A stretch of DNA of 64,000 nt, from NCBI GenBank assembly GCA_005888755.1, contig VBBQ01000026.1, positions 12,132-76,131 of the forward strand, written 5' to 3'. Below the pieces are notes generated by a model that saw only the letters and a list, made by a program, of their open reading frames with translations, was not told the DNA's origin and ran no database searches. Of this stretch, positions 45,059-54,112 are shown piece after piece. Made by a program: the position numbers and the translations under genes. The first letter of the stretch is position 1; every line of letters starts with the position of its first letter. This DNA comes from Candidatus Bathyarchaeota archaeon (GTDB taxonomy: Archaea > Thermoproteota > Bathyarchaeia > 40CM-2-53-6).

Positions 45059-45319
45059 CTAGGCCTGCTTTGGTTTCATCCTTTGAGCGACGACAAGCAA
45101 AATGATTCCTATAATGATGAGAGTGATGCCAGAAAAGAACGAGGCCGCGGGCAGCCACCAATACCATGGCAATGGACCAGGTGGGCAGCCGTTGAGCGGA
45201 CAAGACGGGCCTGTTCCGGTAGGGCCACCAATAAGACCGAGCATAAACAGAAAGATTCCTAAGACAACGAGCGCGAACCCCAGTGTCTGAAGGGTATACT
45301 TGTCAAGTCGAGCCAACAT
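45059..45319 (-). CDS. Small two-helix membrane protein, hypothetical
   Basis: 86 residues. Membrane segments at about 12-32 (LGFALVVLGIFLFMLGLIGG) and 56-78 (AASFFSGITLIIIGIILLVV), with a Gly/Pro/Cys-rich outer loop (CPLNGCPPGPLPWYWW) between. Not recognised. A decayed paralogue lies at 41419-41697. Confidence 0.6.
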   Translation of the reverse strand: MLARLDKYTLQTLGFALVVLGIFLFMLGLIGGPTGTGPSCPLNGCPPGPLPWYWWLPAASFFSGITLIIIGIILLVVAQRMKPKQA

Positions 45320-45506
45320 GCTCTTTCCGCAAGGTGGGAATTAGGAATTTTCAGAAAAGCTATTCGGTGCAACCGGTTCACAATTAGCGGGTCTTTATCA
45401 GAGGGCTAGACCTCGTGCGAAGTTGCCCCTTTTTTTGTGAAAAGACAGTTTACATCATTCGTCATGAACTGAACTACTGCGTCTACTTCGAGAATAAGTA
45501 AGAGTC

Positions 45507-46835
45507 TTGGTTCAACTTCACTCCAACGCTCGTGCCCACAATTTGACCGATCAAATCCAAGAACCTCTCCCAGCGCAAACGGCACCTAGGTCTCAAGCCA
45601 GTAGGGCTGCACTGGTATTCATATTCGCCACAGTCCTCTTTGATACCATCGGATTCGGGATCATAATTCCCGTACTCCCTGGTCTGGTAGTCGGCTTCGT
45701 AGGAGGAAACACAGCTCAAGGCGCCGAAGTCTTCGGCCTCTTCGGTACAACCTGGGCTCTGATGCAATTCCTATTCGCTCCATTGCTAGGCGCATTATCC
45801 GACCGGTACGGTCGACGACCCGTCCTCATCCTCTCGGCATTCGGCCTCGGCATAGACTACATCATAATGGCCCTCGCCCCCAACCTAACCTGGCTCTTCA
45901 TCGGACGAGTTGTCAGCGGAATCACTAGTGCAAGCTTCACTGTCAGCTTCGCCTACGTGGCCGACACTACCCCCGGCGAGAAACGGGCCGGCGCCTACGG
46001 CATGATAGGCTCGATCTTTGGAGTAGGATTCATCATCGGACCGCTCGTCGGAGGACTATTGGCGGGAATAGGCCCGCGATTCCCATTCTGGGGTGCAGCA
46101 GCACTCTCGCTGGCAAGTGCTGCATACGGACTGATTGTGCTGCCGGAGTCTCTTCCTCTCGAGCATAGACGTCCGGTCTCGCTTCGAAGAGCCAACCCTA
46201 TCGGCTCTCTATCCATGATCCGGGGCCGAAAGGGGCTCGCGGGCTTTGTTACAATCAACTTCCTTAACTTCCTCGCCTTCCAAGTCCTACCCAGCATCTA
46301 CGTACTCTACGCTGCCTACAGATACGGCTGGGGGTATGCAACAGTCGGAGCAGCACTCGCCCTAGTAGGTGCATCCAACATCATAGTTCAAGGACTCCTC
46401 GTCCGGCGGGTCGTCACACGGTTCGGCGAACGAACCGCCCTGCTCATCGGAATAATCTCAGGAACGGTAGGATTCGTGACCTGGGGCCTCGCACCGAACA
46501 GCCTCCTATTCATGATCGCAATAATCTTCTACGCCCCAATCGGATTCGTCCAGCCCGCATTGCAAGGCCTGATGACTCGGCGGGTGGGCCCATCTGAACA
46601 AGGACAACTCCAAGGCATCAACGGCAGCCTCTTGGGCCTCACCGGTGTCATCGGACCCACGCTTTTCACTCTAGTATTCGCATTCTTCATTAGCAGCCAA
46701 GCCCCCGTCAATCTTCCAGGCGCACCATTCCTGCTCTCCGCACTCTTGATGATCAGCTCACTCATCTTAACCGCAAAAGTCACCCGTGCGAAAGATCAGA
46801 GTTCAGTTAGCAACGACCCTCCGAACACGTATTGA
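45507..46835 (+). CDS. MFS exporter, tetracycline-resistance-like
   Basis: 442 residues, TTG start. Twelve membrane segments with the DHA1 motif A as GALSDRYGRRPVLILSA, an ASFTVSFAYVADTTP loop, and a GIGFVQPALQGLMTRRVG-like repeat in the second half. TetA-like exporters of this group move drugs or small metabolites by proton antiport; the substrate is unknown. A 30-codon frame starting in its stop (46832) may be coupled to it but is weakly supported. Confidence 0.85.
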   Translation: MVQLHSNARAHNLTDQIQEPLPAQTAPRSQASRAALVFIFATVLFDTIGFGIIIPVLPGLVVGFVGGNTAQGAEVFGLFGTTWALMQFLFAPLLGALSDRYGRRPVLILSAFGLGIDYIIMALAPNLTWLFIGRVVSGITSASFTVSFAYVADTTPGEKRAGAYGMIGSIFGVGFIIGPLVGGLLAGIGPRFPFWGAAALSLASAAYGLIVLPESLPLEHRRPVSLRRANPIGSLSMIRGRKGLAGFVTINFLNFLAFQVLPSIYVLYAAYRYGWGYATVGAALALVGASNIIVQGLLVRRVVTRFGERTALLIGIISGTVGFVTWGLAPNSLLFMIAIIFYAPIGFVQPALQGLMTRRVGPSEQGQLQGINGSLLGLTGVIGPTLFTLVFAFFISSQAPVNLPGAPFLLSALLMISSLILTAKVTRAKDQSSVSNDPPNTY

Positions 46836-46924
46836 ATCTCACATTTGACACTACCGAGAAAGAACTTCTTGGAGGTTCAAAGGCACAGCAAAAACTTGGT
46901 GACCAGATTCAAGCCGCCACGTGA
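46832..46924 (+). CDS. Possible 30-residue peptide coupled to the MFS gene
   Basis: Starts at a TTG that overlaps the MFS stop (TTGA) and runs to TGA 46922-46924, giving MNLTFDTTEKELLGGSKAQQ. No family; the overlap and amphipathic character are the only support. Confidence 0.2.
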   Translation: MNLTFDTTEKELLGGSKAQQKLGDQIQAAT

Positions 46925-47002
46925 CTTGTGGTTCCAGCGAGATTACTTTCGGCGAACTTACCCCTCTAAAGAGTCCTACCCGCATTCCTAGTTGCTACGG
47001 AA

Positions 47003-47143
47003 ATGTTCGACTACATCAGACTACTACCAGAGTTTGTACGAGAAGTCCTCTGCGCTTACGAAACCTGGAACGGAAAGGACGGTGTGCCCTTGAAACTCCA
47101 AGAACTCATGATGGTCTTAGAGATCGAAGTCTCCCACCGCTAG
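47003..47143 (+). CDS. Possible small protein, or gene cut by TAG
   Basis: ATG 47003 to TAG 47141-47143, 46 residues (MFDYIRLLPEFVREVLCAYE ... MMVLEIEVSHR). After the TAG the same frame goes on as QVVLKKLKRSRVN, in keeping with the helical style before it, so the TAG may be another premature stop. No family recognised. The dispersed element copy A begins about 58 bases downstream of the TAG. Confidence 0.3.
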   Translation: MFDYIRLLPEFVREVLCAYETWNGKDGVPLKLQELMMVLEIEVSHR

Positions 47144-47200
47144 CAGGTCGTATTGAAGAAGCTGAAGAGAAGCCGAGTCAACGGACCCCTCTTGCGAGGT

Positions 47201-47385
47201 TCTCTTTCTGTACCTATTTTTCTTTTGTAGATTTTCTTTTCGCTAACGTTTGTCTAAGTATTGTTTTTCTAGTCACCCCCCCGTGGGTGGTCTATTTTTT
47301 CGCGTGCCGCGCCTTTCGTGGCCTGAGATTCGCGCGACAGGAAAACGACCATTATCAGCCCATATGTTCCAGGAGAGAACGGATT
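47201..47385 (+). repeat. Dispersed intergenic element, copy A
   Basis: Pyrimidine-rich head (TCTCTTTCTGTA ... TTTCTTTTCGCTAAC), a GC-rich core around CACCCCCCCGTGGG, CCTTTCGTGGCC-like CGCCTTTCGTGGCC, and CATTATCAGCCC then TGTTCCAGG. The same ordered blocks occur in copy C at 58603 and, with changes, copy B at 53750. No protein reading frame is conserved between copies. Confidence 0.6.
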
Positions 47386-47462
47386 AACCTACTATCAAGA
47401 TAGCGTTAAATAACATTCAAGCGCAGACATAACCTACTATCGCTATGGCATGTGGGAGGTGA

Positions 47463-48421
47463 ATGTTTCTGACCAGAACAAACAAGGGCAAAACCGGCGT
47501 CCTCGTGCTCCTATCCGCGAGCCTCGTCGTCTTCTCTCTCGGCTCCCTCTCAGCCTATCCCACGGCCGCCCAGGCTACGTGTAAAAGCGGGCGCGTCAAA
47601 ACTGTTCATCAAAGCTCGAGAGTCTCCAGACTAGCAAAGTTGAGAAATGGAAAGTCTTCTGTCGGAAGGCTAGAGATCATCGAATCCGTCATCAAGACAT
47701 TGAAACCCTTGGACTATGTTCATGCATTCTGGGAAGGAGGAGCAGCGTCCTTCGGACGAGCTGATGAATGGTCCGACATTGACGCCTATTTGTTAGTTAA
47801 CGACTCGAAGGTCGCGGATGCTTTTCTCGCCGTCGAAAAGGCCCTCGAGTCGGTGTCTCCGATCAAGCAAAATACGTTGTAAGCCAGAACTCTTGGCCCG
47901 GCGTATCTCAAGCCTTCTACAGGCTCAGCGGAGCGAGCGAGTATCTCCTAGTCGACCTTGCAATACTGACGGAGTCTAGCCCGCAGAAGTTCCTAGAACC
48001 GGAAATACACGGAAGAGCAATCTTCCACCTCAATAAGACAGGTATGATCGAAGCGCCCAGACTGGACAAACACGGACTCGACGAAAGGGTGGAACAGAGA
48101 TTGGGCGTGCTGAAGGAGAGGTTTGAAATCTTCAACAACTTCGTTCAGAAAGAAATGAACAGAGGAAACAGTCTCGAAGCACTAGAATACTACCGAACGA
48201 TGGTGATCGCCTCTCTCGTTGAGGTTCTTCGAATCAAATACTATTCACCTCACTACGATTTTAGAATGCGATACATTAACCACGAACTGCCTCCGGAAAT
48301 CGTCAAGAAGCTGGAAAATCTCTGTTTTGTCAGAGGAAAGGAAGAGCTCCAGAGAAAATACCTCGAAGCATTGCAATGGTTCAACAGAGCTATGGTTGAA
48401 TCCAGCGCTTCGAAAGAGTAG
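47463..48421 (+). pseudogene. Nucleotidyltransferase-like gene with frameshift and fused signal peptide
   Basis: The first frame (47463-47882) has a signal-peptide-like head (TGVLVLLSASLVVFSLGSLS) and then a nucleotidyltransferase core GGAASFGRADEWSDIDAYLL. It fails at SPIKQN in an A4 run at 47869-47872. Adding one A gives KYVVSQNSWPGVSQAF, then EYLLVDLAILTESSPQKFLE and a helical C-terminus to the stop at 48421. A homopolymer lesion is equally typical of sequencing error and of decay. A signal peptide on such a fold is odd; a TTG at 47640 could be the older start. Confidence 0.65.
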
Positions 48422-48558
48422 ACATCTATTTCTCGGCCTACCGAGGACGCTTGAATGTGCAGTCATTCGGGAATAAAGCTCCCGACGAGTATTATGAAGA
48501 AACCGACCGATGAGTTTCTATTAGTACGCTGATCGGCAATTGTCCTGAGGAAAGAACC

Positions 48559-49467
48559 GTGAAGATTGGGCTGTTGGTCTTCATTGCGAACGACCGTGAA
48601 ACGTACCAGAGCCGTTCCTATGATACGATCCGCGCCGTCGCGCAACAGGCCGAGAAGGACGGTTTCGACAGTATCTGGCTACCTGACCATTTCCTCTACC
48701 GGAATCCAGGGGAGCCGACCCGCGGGATCTGGGAGTGCTGGACCATGCTGGCGGCGCTCGCCGAGGCAACACACCGCGTCGAGATCGGCACTCTCGTCAC
48801 GTGCAATTCCTTCCGCAATCCCGCGATCCTAGCGAAAATGGCCACCACCGTTGACGAGGTAAGCCATGGCCGCTTGATACTAGGTATCGGGGCCGGATGG
48901 AACGAACCGGAGTATCAGGCACTCGGATTGCCCTTCGACCATCGGGTAGGCCGCTTAGAGGAAGCCTTGCAGATAATCAAACCGTTACTCCGCGACGGCC
49001 ACGTCGATTTCTCGGGACAGTATTATCAAGCGCGAAACTGCGAGATCGCACCCCGCGGCCCGCGGCCCGAAGGACCGCCGCTGATGGTGGGATGCGAACA
49101 AAAAAGTCCACGCATGCTCAAGCTCACCGCAAAATACGCGGATCTCTGGAACACGGGGTACATGGGCAAGCCGGAAACAATAGCCGAGCCCTTCGCCAAA
49201 ATCGAAGACGCGTGCCGCAAAACCGGGCGCGATCCGAAAACGCTTGGAGTCACAGCGTTCATCGGCCTCTGGTTCCCTGACCTCCAAACAAAGAAACCCA
49301 AATTCTTCGACAATCCACTGACAGGCTCGACGGAGGAGATCGCAGCAGCAATGCGCGGGTACGCAGAACTCAACGTGCAACACATCATGTTTCAGTGCGA
49401 GCCTTACGTGCCTCAAGCGATTCGGCGGCTGACCGAGGCACTCCGACTCTATCGGAGAACGGCTTGA
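48559..49467 (+). CDS. LLM class F420-dependent oxidoreductase
   Basis: 302 residues, GTG start. TIM-barrel luciferase-like family: MKIGLLVFIANDRETYQ, GFDSIWLPDHFLYRNPG, GTLVTCNSFRNPAILAKMA, VSHGRLILGIGAGWNEPEY and PPLMVGCEQKSPRMLKL. Members use F420 (or FMN) for reductions or oxygenations. Third-codon GC is high, similar to bacterial homologues, so it may have been acquired. It precedes a regulator-SDR-QueA-like operon after 217 bases. Confidence 0.87.
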   Translation: MKIGLLVFIANDRETYQSRSYDTIRAVAQQAEKDGFDSIWLPDHFLYRNPGEPTRGIWECWTMLAALAEATHRVEIGTLVTCNSFRNPAILAKMATTVDEVSHGRLILGIGAGWNEPEYQALGLPFDHRVGRLEEALQIIKPLLRDGHVDFSGQYYQARNCEIAPRGPRPEGPPLMVGCEQKSPRMLKLTAKYADLWNTGYMGKPETIAEPFAKIEDACRKTGRDPKTLGVTAFIGLWFPDLQTKKPKFFDNPLTGSTEEIAAAMRGYAELNVQHIMFQCEPYVPQAIRRLTEALRLYRRTA

Positions 49468-49633
49468 CCCTACGCCATTTCAACGTCTGTGGCGCCATCC
49501 CTCATCTTCCTAATCTCCATGGTGCTTTCGAAACCTACGCCCTCGGTCTTCCTCCTCGACGCGTCCATTCCAGCAGCTGAGGTCTCAGCGACCTGTCCTC
49601 GTGTCGCATGAGTCAGGATACCCAAGACTTTCG

Positions 49634-49656
49634 CAACTTTGTAAACCCGTAAGTTG
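49634..49656. promoter_or_regulatory. CAACTT-N11-AAGTTG palindrome, candidate operator
   Basis: A perfect 6-base inverted repeat about 29 bases before the ATG of the regulator at 49685, overlapping the expected promoter. Probably an autoregulatory site. Confidence 0.45.
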
Positions 49657-49684
49657 AAATACTCTTAAGACCAAACATCACGCA

Positions 49685-50356
49685 ATGAGCATTCCACTCC
49701 TAGATCCACCGGCAGGCAACCCAACCTTCGGATCTACCAAGCGCGAAATCCTATTAATTCTCAAACGCGAAGGCCAGTCAGATCTCCAAACTCTCGCCGA
49801 ACACTTACGAATCTCAAAAATGGCGGTTCACAAACACGCTCAGGAACTAGAAAAGAGGGGACTGATCGAACGCATACCGGTCCGAGGTACAACAGGCAGG
49901 CCCCGCCTCGCCCTGCGACTCGCCCCCAGCGCAACCTCACTCTTCCCAAGGGCCTACGCGGGAATAACATGCGCCGCCCTCGAATACATCGAGGAGAAGC
50001 TTGGACGAAAAGCTGTTGAAGAAGCTCTCCGTCGCCGACAAGCCGAAACACTCACCACCTACCGCGATCAGGTCAACGCAGAAACCCTCGCCCAACGTGT
50101 CCACCAGCTCGCCGGACTCCGCGATCGCGAAGGATACATGGCCGAAGACCACCAATCAGGCCCCGCAAAGTTCGAGATCCTAGAGCACAATTGTCCGATA
50201 CTCGCAGTTGCCGAGAACTACTGGGAGGCATGCACAGTCGAGAACGAACTGTTCCGAAAAGTATTGGATGCGAAAGTTGAGACAACACACCGTGTCGTTG
50301 CAGGCGGCAATGTCTGCCGTTTCCTAGTCACACCGAAACAGAGGACCCCTGGATGA
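49685..50356 (+). CDS. Winged-helix regulator with Cys cluster (COG2345/SufR-like)
   Basis: 223 residues. N-terminal HTH (TKREILLILKREG ... LRISKMAVHKHAQELEKRG) with the wing PVRGTTGRPRLALRLA. The C-terminal domain has HNC, then Cys after 12 residues (CPILAVAENYWEAC) and a last Cys in GGNVCRFLV. SufR-type proteins bind an Fe-S cluster with four Cys in this arrangement (C-x12-C-x13-C-x14-C); here the third is missing. It overlaps the SDR gene by four bases and likely controls the operon. Confidence 0.78.
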   Translation: MSIPLLDPPAGNPTFGSTKREILLILKREGQSDLQTLAEHLRISKMAVHKHAQELEKRGLIERIPVRGTTGRPRLALRLAPSATSLFPRAYAGITCAALEYIEEKLGRKAVEEALRRRQAETLTTYRDQVNAETLAQRVHQLAGLRDREGYMAEDHQSGPAKFEILEHNCPILAVAENYWEACTVENELFRKVLDAKVETTHRVVAGGNVCRFLVTPKQRTPG

Positions 50357-51072
50357 AACGGGTCTCGCTAATCACTGGTGCTGGACGCGGCCTCGGCCGA
50401 ATACTCGCCACATTCCTCGCAGGTCAAGGATGCGACATCGTCATAACAGCTCGAACCATCACAGAGCTTCACAACGTTTCTCAATCTCTCGAAAGCCTCG
50501 GCACACGAGTCGCCGCAATTCCTGGTGACATCACAAACCCCGTACACAGGACTCGCTTGCTGCAACAAACGAGAGCCATGGGTGGCCTCAGCCTCCTCGT
50601 GAACAACGCCTCTGATCTCGGGGAAACCCCACGTCCCGAACTCGCTCGAGCCTCTCTCACGCGATTCCGGACAACACTCGAAACAAACCTAGTCGCCCCA
50701 CTCGCGCTCATACAAGAAGCACTCCCTCAACTCGAACAGATGAGGGGACTCGTAGTCAACATCTCCAGCGACGCAAGCCTGGGAGGTTACGAGCGATGGG
50801 GAATCTACGGTTCAACCAAGGCTGCCCTCGACCTCGCCTCGAAGACTCTTTCAGCAGAACTCAAACCACGCCACATTTCCGTCGTGAGCGTCGACCCCGG
50901 TGACATGCGGACCCGGATGCATCAGGACGCGTTTCCCGGCGAGAACATATCCGACCGCCCCCTCCCAGAAGTAACGCTTCCATTCTGGGCATGGCTCGTC
51001 AGCCAAGACCCCGAACGCATCACCGGGATGCGCTACCAGGCACAAGGAACACTCTGGGAGATCCCAGCTTGA
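50353..51072 (+). CDS. Short-chain dehydrogenase/reductase
   Basis: 239 residues. NAD(P) motif TGAGRGLGRILATFLAGQ, NNASDLG, catalytic Tyr-Lys in YGSTKAALDLASKTLS with Ser in ISSDASLGG, and the DPGDMRTRMHQD loop. Substrate unknown. The ATG overlaps the regulator stop and its own stop overlaps the start of the QueA-like gene (TTGA), so the three are co-translated. Confidence 0.88.
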   Translation: MKRVSLITGAGRGLGRILATFLAGQGCDIVITARTITELHNVSQSLESLGTRVAAIPGDITNPVHRTRLLQQTRAMGGLSLLVNNASDLGETPRPELARASLTRFRTTLETNLVAPLALIQEALPQLEQMRGLVVNISSDASLGGYERWGIYGSTKAALDLASKTLSAELKPRHISVVSVDPGDMRTRMHQDAFPGENISDRPLPEVTLPFWAWLVSQDPERITGMRYQAQGTLWEIPA

Positions 51073-52109
51073 ACCGATCCGAACTCATGTTCGACCGTCC
51101 CACCGATCTCTTCGCCAGCGCACCCCCGGAGATGCGTGGACATGACCGAGATGACATCCGCCTAATGGTCTCGACACCCGACGGCGATATACACTACACG
51201 TTCACTGATCTGCCTGGGCTCCTAGAACCTGGAGACATGCTAGTTGTCAACGAGAGCGCGACCTTGCCCGCAAGCCTCCCAGCCGCAAGCCGTCTAGGCA
51301 ACATCAGACTCAACCTCTCAACACGATTTGCAGACGACCTCTGGCTCGCGGAACCAAGATGGAGTCCATCAAGGCCCGGCCCGCTACCCCTCAAGGAACA
51401 CGAGATGATTCAGATCGGCGAGGCGAAAGCCCTCCTGCTCCAACAGTATCCTGGAATCCCGAGACTCTGGTTCGTCCGCCTAGACACTCCAGCTAGCTGT
51501 CTCATGGCCAAGTACGGCGAGCCCATTCACTACAATTACGCTCCCGCCTATCCCATGTCAAACTATCAAACCATCTTCTCCCGCTTCCCGGGAAGTGTCG
51601 AGATGCCAAGTGCCGCACGGCCCATCACAGCACATGTCCGCGACATGCTTCGCTCACGTGGCATCGGCATTGTTGGAGTAATCCTTCACACCGGTGTCTC
51701 GAGCCTAGAGATTGAAGATGAAACAGTGGAGCACCAAGCTCTCTACCCAGAGGTCTTCCGGGTCCCCGAAGCAAGCGCAACCGCTGTCAACGCAACGCAC
51801 GCCCGAGGCGGCCGCGTCATCGCCGTCGGAACCACAGTCGTCCGTGCTCTCGAAACCGCCTGGACACCAAACGGCCTTCGCGCCATCTCTGGAGCAACCG
51901 GCCTCTACATTCACCCCGGAAACAGCATCCATGCTATCGATGGACTCCTCACAGGATTGCATGATCCTGTAACGAGCCATCTTGCGATGCTCAGCGCGAT
52001 CGCGGGCCTCGACCGGGTCAAGAAAGCATACGGTGAGGCCATCCGGAACCGGTACCTCTGGCATGAATTCGGCGACAGCCATCTACTGTGGCGACAGGAC
52101 GCAAACTAA
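51069..52109 (+). CDS. QueA-like S-adenosylmethionine:tRNA ribosyltransferase-isomerase homologue
   Basis: 346 residues from the TTG at 51069 overlapping the SDR stop; an ATG at 51087 (MFDRPTDLFAS) is an alternative. QueA motifs are clear: PGDMLVVNESATLPASLPA, GEPIHYNYAPAYPMSNYQT, FHTG-like VILHTGVSSLEIEDET, EVFRVPEASATAVN and AVGTTVVRALETAW. In bacteria QueA makes epoxyqueuosine in tRNA. No TGT or queuosine gene is nearby, and archaea normally make archaeosine, so the reaction here is likely different. Confidence 0.85.
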   Translation: MNRSELMFDRPTDLFASAPPEMRGHDRDDIRLMVSTPDGDIHYTFTDLPGLLEPGDMLVVNESATLPASLPAASRLGNIRLNLSTRFADDLWLAEPRWSPSRPGPLPLKEHEMIQIGEAKALLLQQYPGIPRLWFVRLDTPASCLMAKYGEPIHYNYAPAYPMSNYQTIFSRFPGSVEMPSAARPITAHVRDMLRSRGIGIVGVILHTGVSSLEIEDETVEHQALYPEVFRVPEASATAVNATHARGGRVIAVGTTVVRALETAWTPNGLRAISGATGLYIHPGNSIHAIDGLLTGLHDPVTSHLAMLSAIAGLDRVKKAYGEAIRNRYLWHEFGDSHLLWRQDAN

Positions 52110-52160
52110 GAATTCTCTTTCTGTAACAATTTTCTCGTTTTTCATCTTTCCAGTGTTCCC
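52110..52160 (+). repeat. Dispersed intergenic element, head-only copy D
   Basis: TTCTCTTTCTGTAACAATTT directly after the QueA-like stop matches the head of copies A and C. The rest of the element is not recognisable here. Confidence 0.35.
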
Positions 52161-52206
52161 TCGCGCCAATCTGAAAAGGAGCGGAAAACGTTCACAAGCC
52201 ATCTTT

Positions 52207-52842
52207 CTAGCGGAGCCGTTTGTCTTGTTCCTCCTCTAGAGAGGAGACTCGGACGTCATAGAGGAACTCGCGCAGCTCGTCTTCATGTTTCGGATCATCG
52301 GGTAGAGGCGACTCCTTCAGCGCTAAGTCTAGTTCATCGATGAATTTCGGGATATCCTTCGGCGAGGTCCCAGTTATGGGCCGATATTCGATGACGCCTT
52401 CGCGCAGTAGTTTGCAGCCCATTATGATTGTTCGTGCAATCGTGTTGCATCGTTTTGCGCTGTCGTCGCGTTCGCTGACGATATACTTTTCATAATTGTG
52501 CTCAGCAAGACCCTTTATGCTATGATAGGCTCTCTTACTGTAGTTCATCGCTGCAAGGCGGTGCAGCTCCGATAGACGGGACCAGTCTTTGACGACTATC
52601 GGACTCATGACTCCACTCAGATAGTTCCAGTTGTTCCTCAAAACTTGATTTACTATGCGACCAAGCTCGTGATACTGTCTATCAGTTGGGCCGGAGTATT
52701 CAACCCTAGATTGATCGTCAAACTCGCCGCGAAGGATCGACTTGGTTGGAGCGAGGACTGCAACGAAAAGGTCCAGGTCTGATCCTGGATGATTCATCTG
52801 CCACATGTGCGATCCTACGTTCGTTACGAATAGTTCCTTCAT
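52207..52842 (-). CDS. Nucleotidyltransferase-superfamily protein
   Basis: 211 residues. The core is VGSHMWQMNHPGSDLDLFVA, the GS...(S/G)DxD signature of minimal nucleotidyltransferases, with the family carboxylates spaced as in YcgL/antibiotic nucleotidyltransferase-like proteins. A long helical C-terminus follows (LHRLAAMNYSKRAYHSIKGL). The acceptor is unknown. A second nucleotidyltransferase-like gene, broken, lies at 47463. Confidence 0.65.
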   Translation of the reverse strand: MKELFVTNVGSHMWQMNHPGSDLDLFVAVLAPTKSILRGEFDDQSRVEYSGPTDRQYHELGRIVNQVLRNNWNYLSGVMSPIVVKDWSRLSELHRLAAMNYSKRAYHSIKGLAEHNYEKYIVSERDDSAKRCNTIARTIIMGCKLLREGVIEYRPITGTSPKDIPKFIDELDLALKESPLPDDPKHEDELREFLYDVRVSSLEEEQDKRLR

Positions 52843-52905
52843 CTGGCTGGCACCAAAACAGGTAGGTAAATTAGGTATTTGAGAAGTTTTTCGACGGTGG
52901 GGAAC

Positions 52906-53729
52906 AACTCATAAGCCAACCGAAACTCCCGCCGACCTTCGCGCCAGAAAATCGTCTCGAAGAACTGCTCGTTTCATTTGGTAAGAAGGGTCCAGCGGAT
53001 TCACAGTTCTACAGAGAGTTCCTGAATTCAGACGTGGTCACCCTCGGGAGGCTCGATTCTGGGTCGATGCTCAAGGAGGGTTTTCAACGGCTCGAAGCCA
53101 CAACGAAGTTTACCATGAGATTACTCGCGTTCAAGGGTGAGCCTGTTGTGGCTATCTATTCCTCAATCAAACGAATGACCGATGTGATTCCCGAAGAGTA
53201 CTATCGAGAGACGGGATACATCCAACTCAACTGCAAGATGTTGCTACAGACTGTAGTGTCCTGGGAAAGAAACACGAAACTCGCCTGAATCCTGGACATA
53301 TGCTCGTCAAGACGTTCTCGCCTGAGGAGGTGAAAGCTCTCTTGGACGGAAGCATCTTGAAACAAATCGAAGAAGATTGGATTTCAGCCAGTCCAACAAA
53401 TATTCCCCTTCCGAAAGGCTCACAGGTGCTGGTGGGTCGGCCAAAGGTAACTCCAACAGGACTAATGGATAAGCTGGCGAACTGCTTTCAATCCAAAGGA
53501 GATGTGGAACAAGCATGGGTTGGACAGATTTTCGTCCAGTCGTCGGGACAGCCTAGTGATATGTCTCAAGCTTTCGAAAAACTCTCGAAGAACATTTCAG
53601 CAGGTCTTGTTCAACCTCGGACCGACAATCCACTCAGTTCTCGGTGAGAAGGAACTCCTTGACATTCTTGACGCCACGGGGAAGGCTGAGGCGTGGATAA
53701 ACCGCCTCATTCCGTTCTTCCCGCGGTGA
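52906..53729 (+). pseudogene. SseB family protein broken by two frameshifts
   Basis: Frame one (to 53288) gives ENRLEELLVSFGKKGPADSQ, FYREFLNSDV and YIQLNCKMLLQTV. Frame two then gives RLNPGHMLVKTFSPEEVKAL to VGQIFVQSSGQPSDM. Frame three gives VLGEKELLDILDATGKAEAW and RLIPFFPR to 53729. In order these are the SseB N- and C-terminal domains (LNPG and the closing PFFPR are diagnostic). Junctions are near 53250 and 53615. No ATG, GTG or TTG precedes the first domain in frame. Two lesions favour a real pseudogene. Confidence 0.7.
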
Positions 53730-53749
53730 TTGCTACCGGCAGGAATCCC

Positions 53750-54098
53750 TATTGCTGACTATTTTCTAAGCATTCTTTTTTCTAGTGACCTCCCCGGGGA
53801 CTTCGATTTTCCCCATCCACACTGTTCGCGGCCAGAGATAACGGACATGAAATCGCCGATTTTCGGCCCTGATTCAGGATCTGAACAGGCCTACTTCTAA
53901 AGTGGGATAATCCGCGCTGTAAACGCGAATAATTCCCGGCCGACCCAAGCCCAGACCATGCCCGGATTAGCCTGTCTCGCCCATTATCACCGCTAGACAC
54001 GAAATGTTCCAGGAAAAATAGGGGGTATTAGCGACCGAGCTTCCCGTCGCGTGAGTGGACAGTCCGTACTTGCCACCGAGACTAAGCTGACGTGGATG
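53750..54098 (+). repeat. Dispersed intergenic element, copy B (long form)
   Basis: Shares with copy C the blocks CCCCGGGG, GATTTTCCC, GTTCGCGGCC, ATGAAATC, GCCCTGAT, CATTATCA, GGGGGTATT, CACCGA and TAAGCTGAC in the same order. It follows the broken SseB gene by about 20 bases and ends before the stop of the convergent phosphoesterase gene. No gene is seen in it. Confidence 0.65.
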
Positions 54099-54112
54099 TG
54101 CGATGGATTCTT

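Noticed and set aside
46921-47403. 160-codon open frame on the plus strand
   Set aside because: Cys/Arg/Ser-rich with no family pattern, overlaps the dispersed element, and another frame looks more coding.
49470-49678. Minus-strand open frame with helix-like sequence (VAKVLGILTHATRG)
   Set aside because: No standard start until late, no family, and length is within chance for this GC content.
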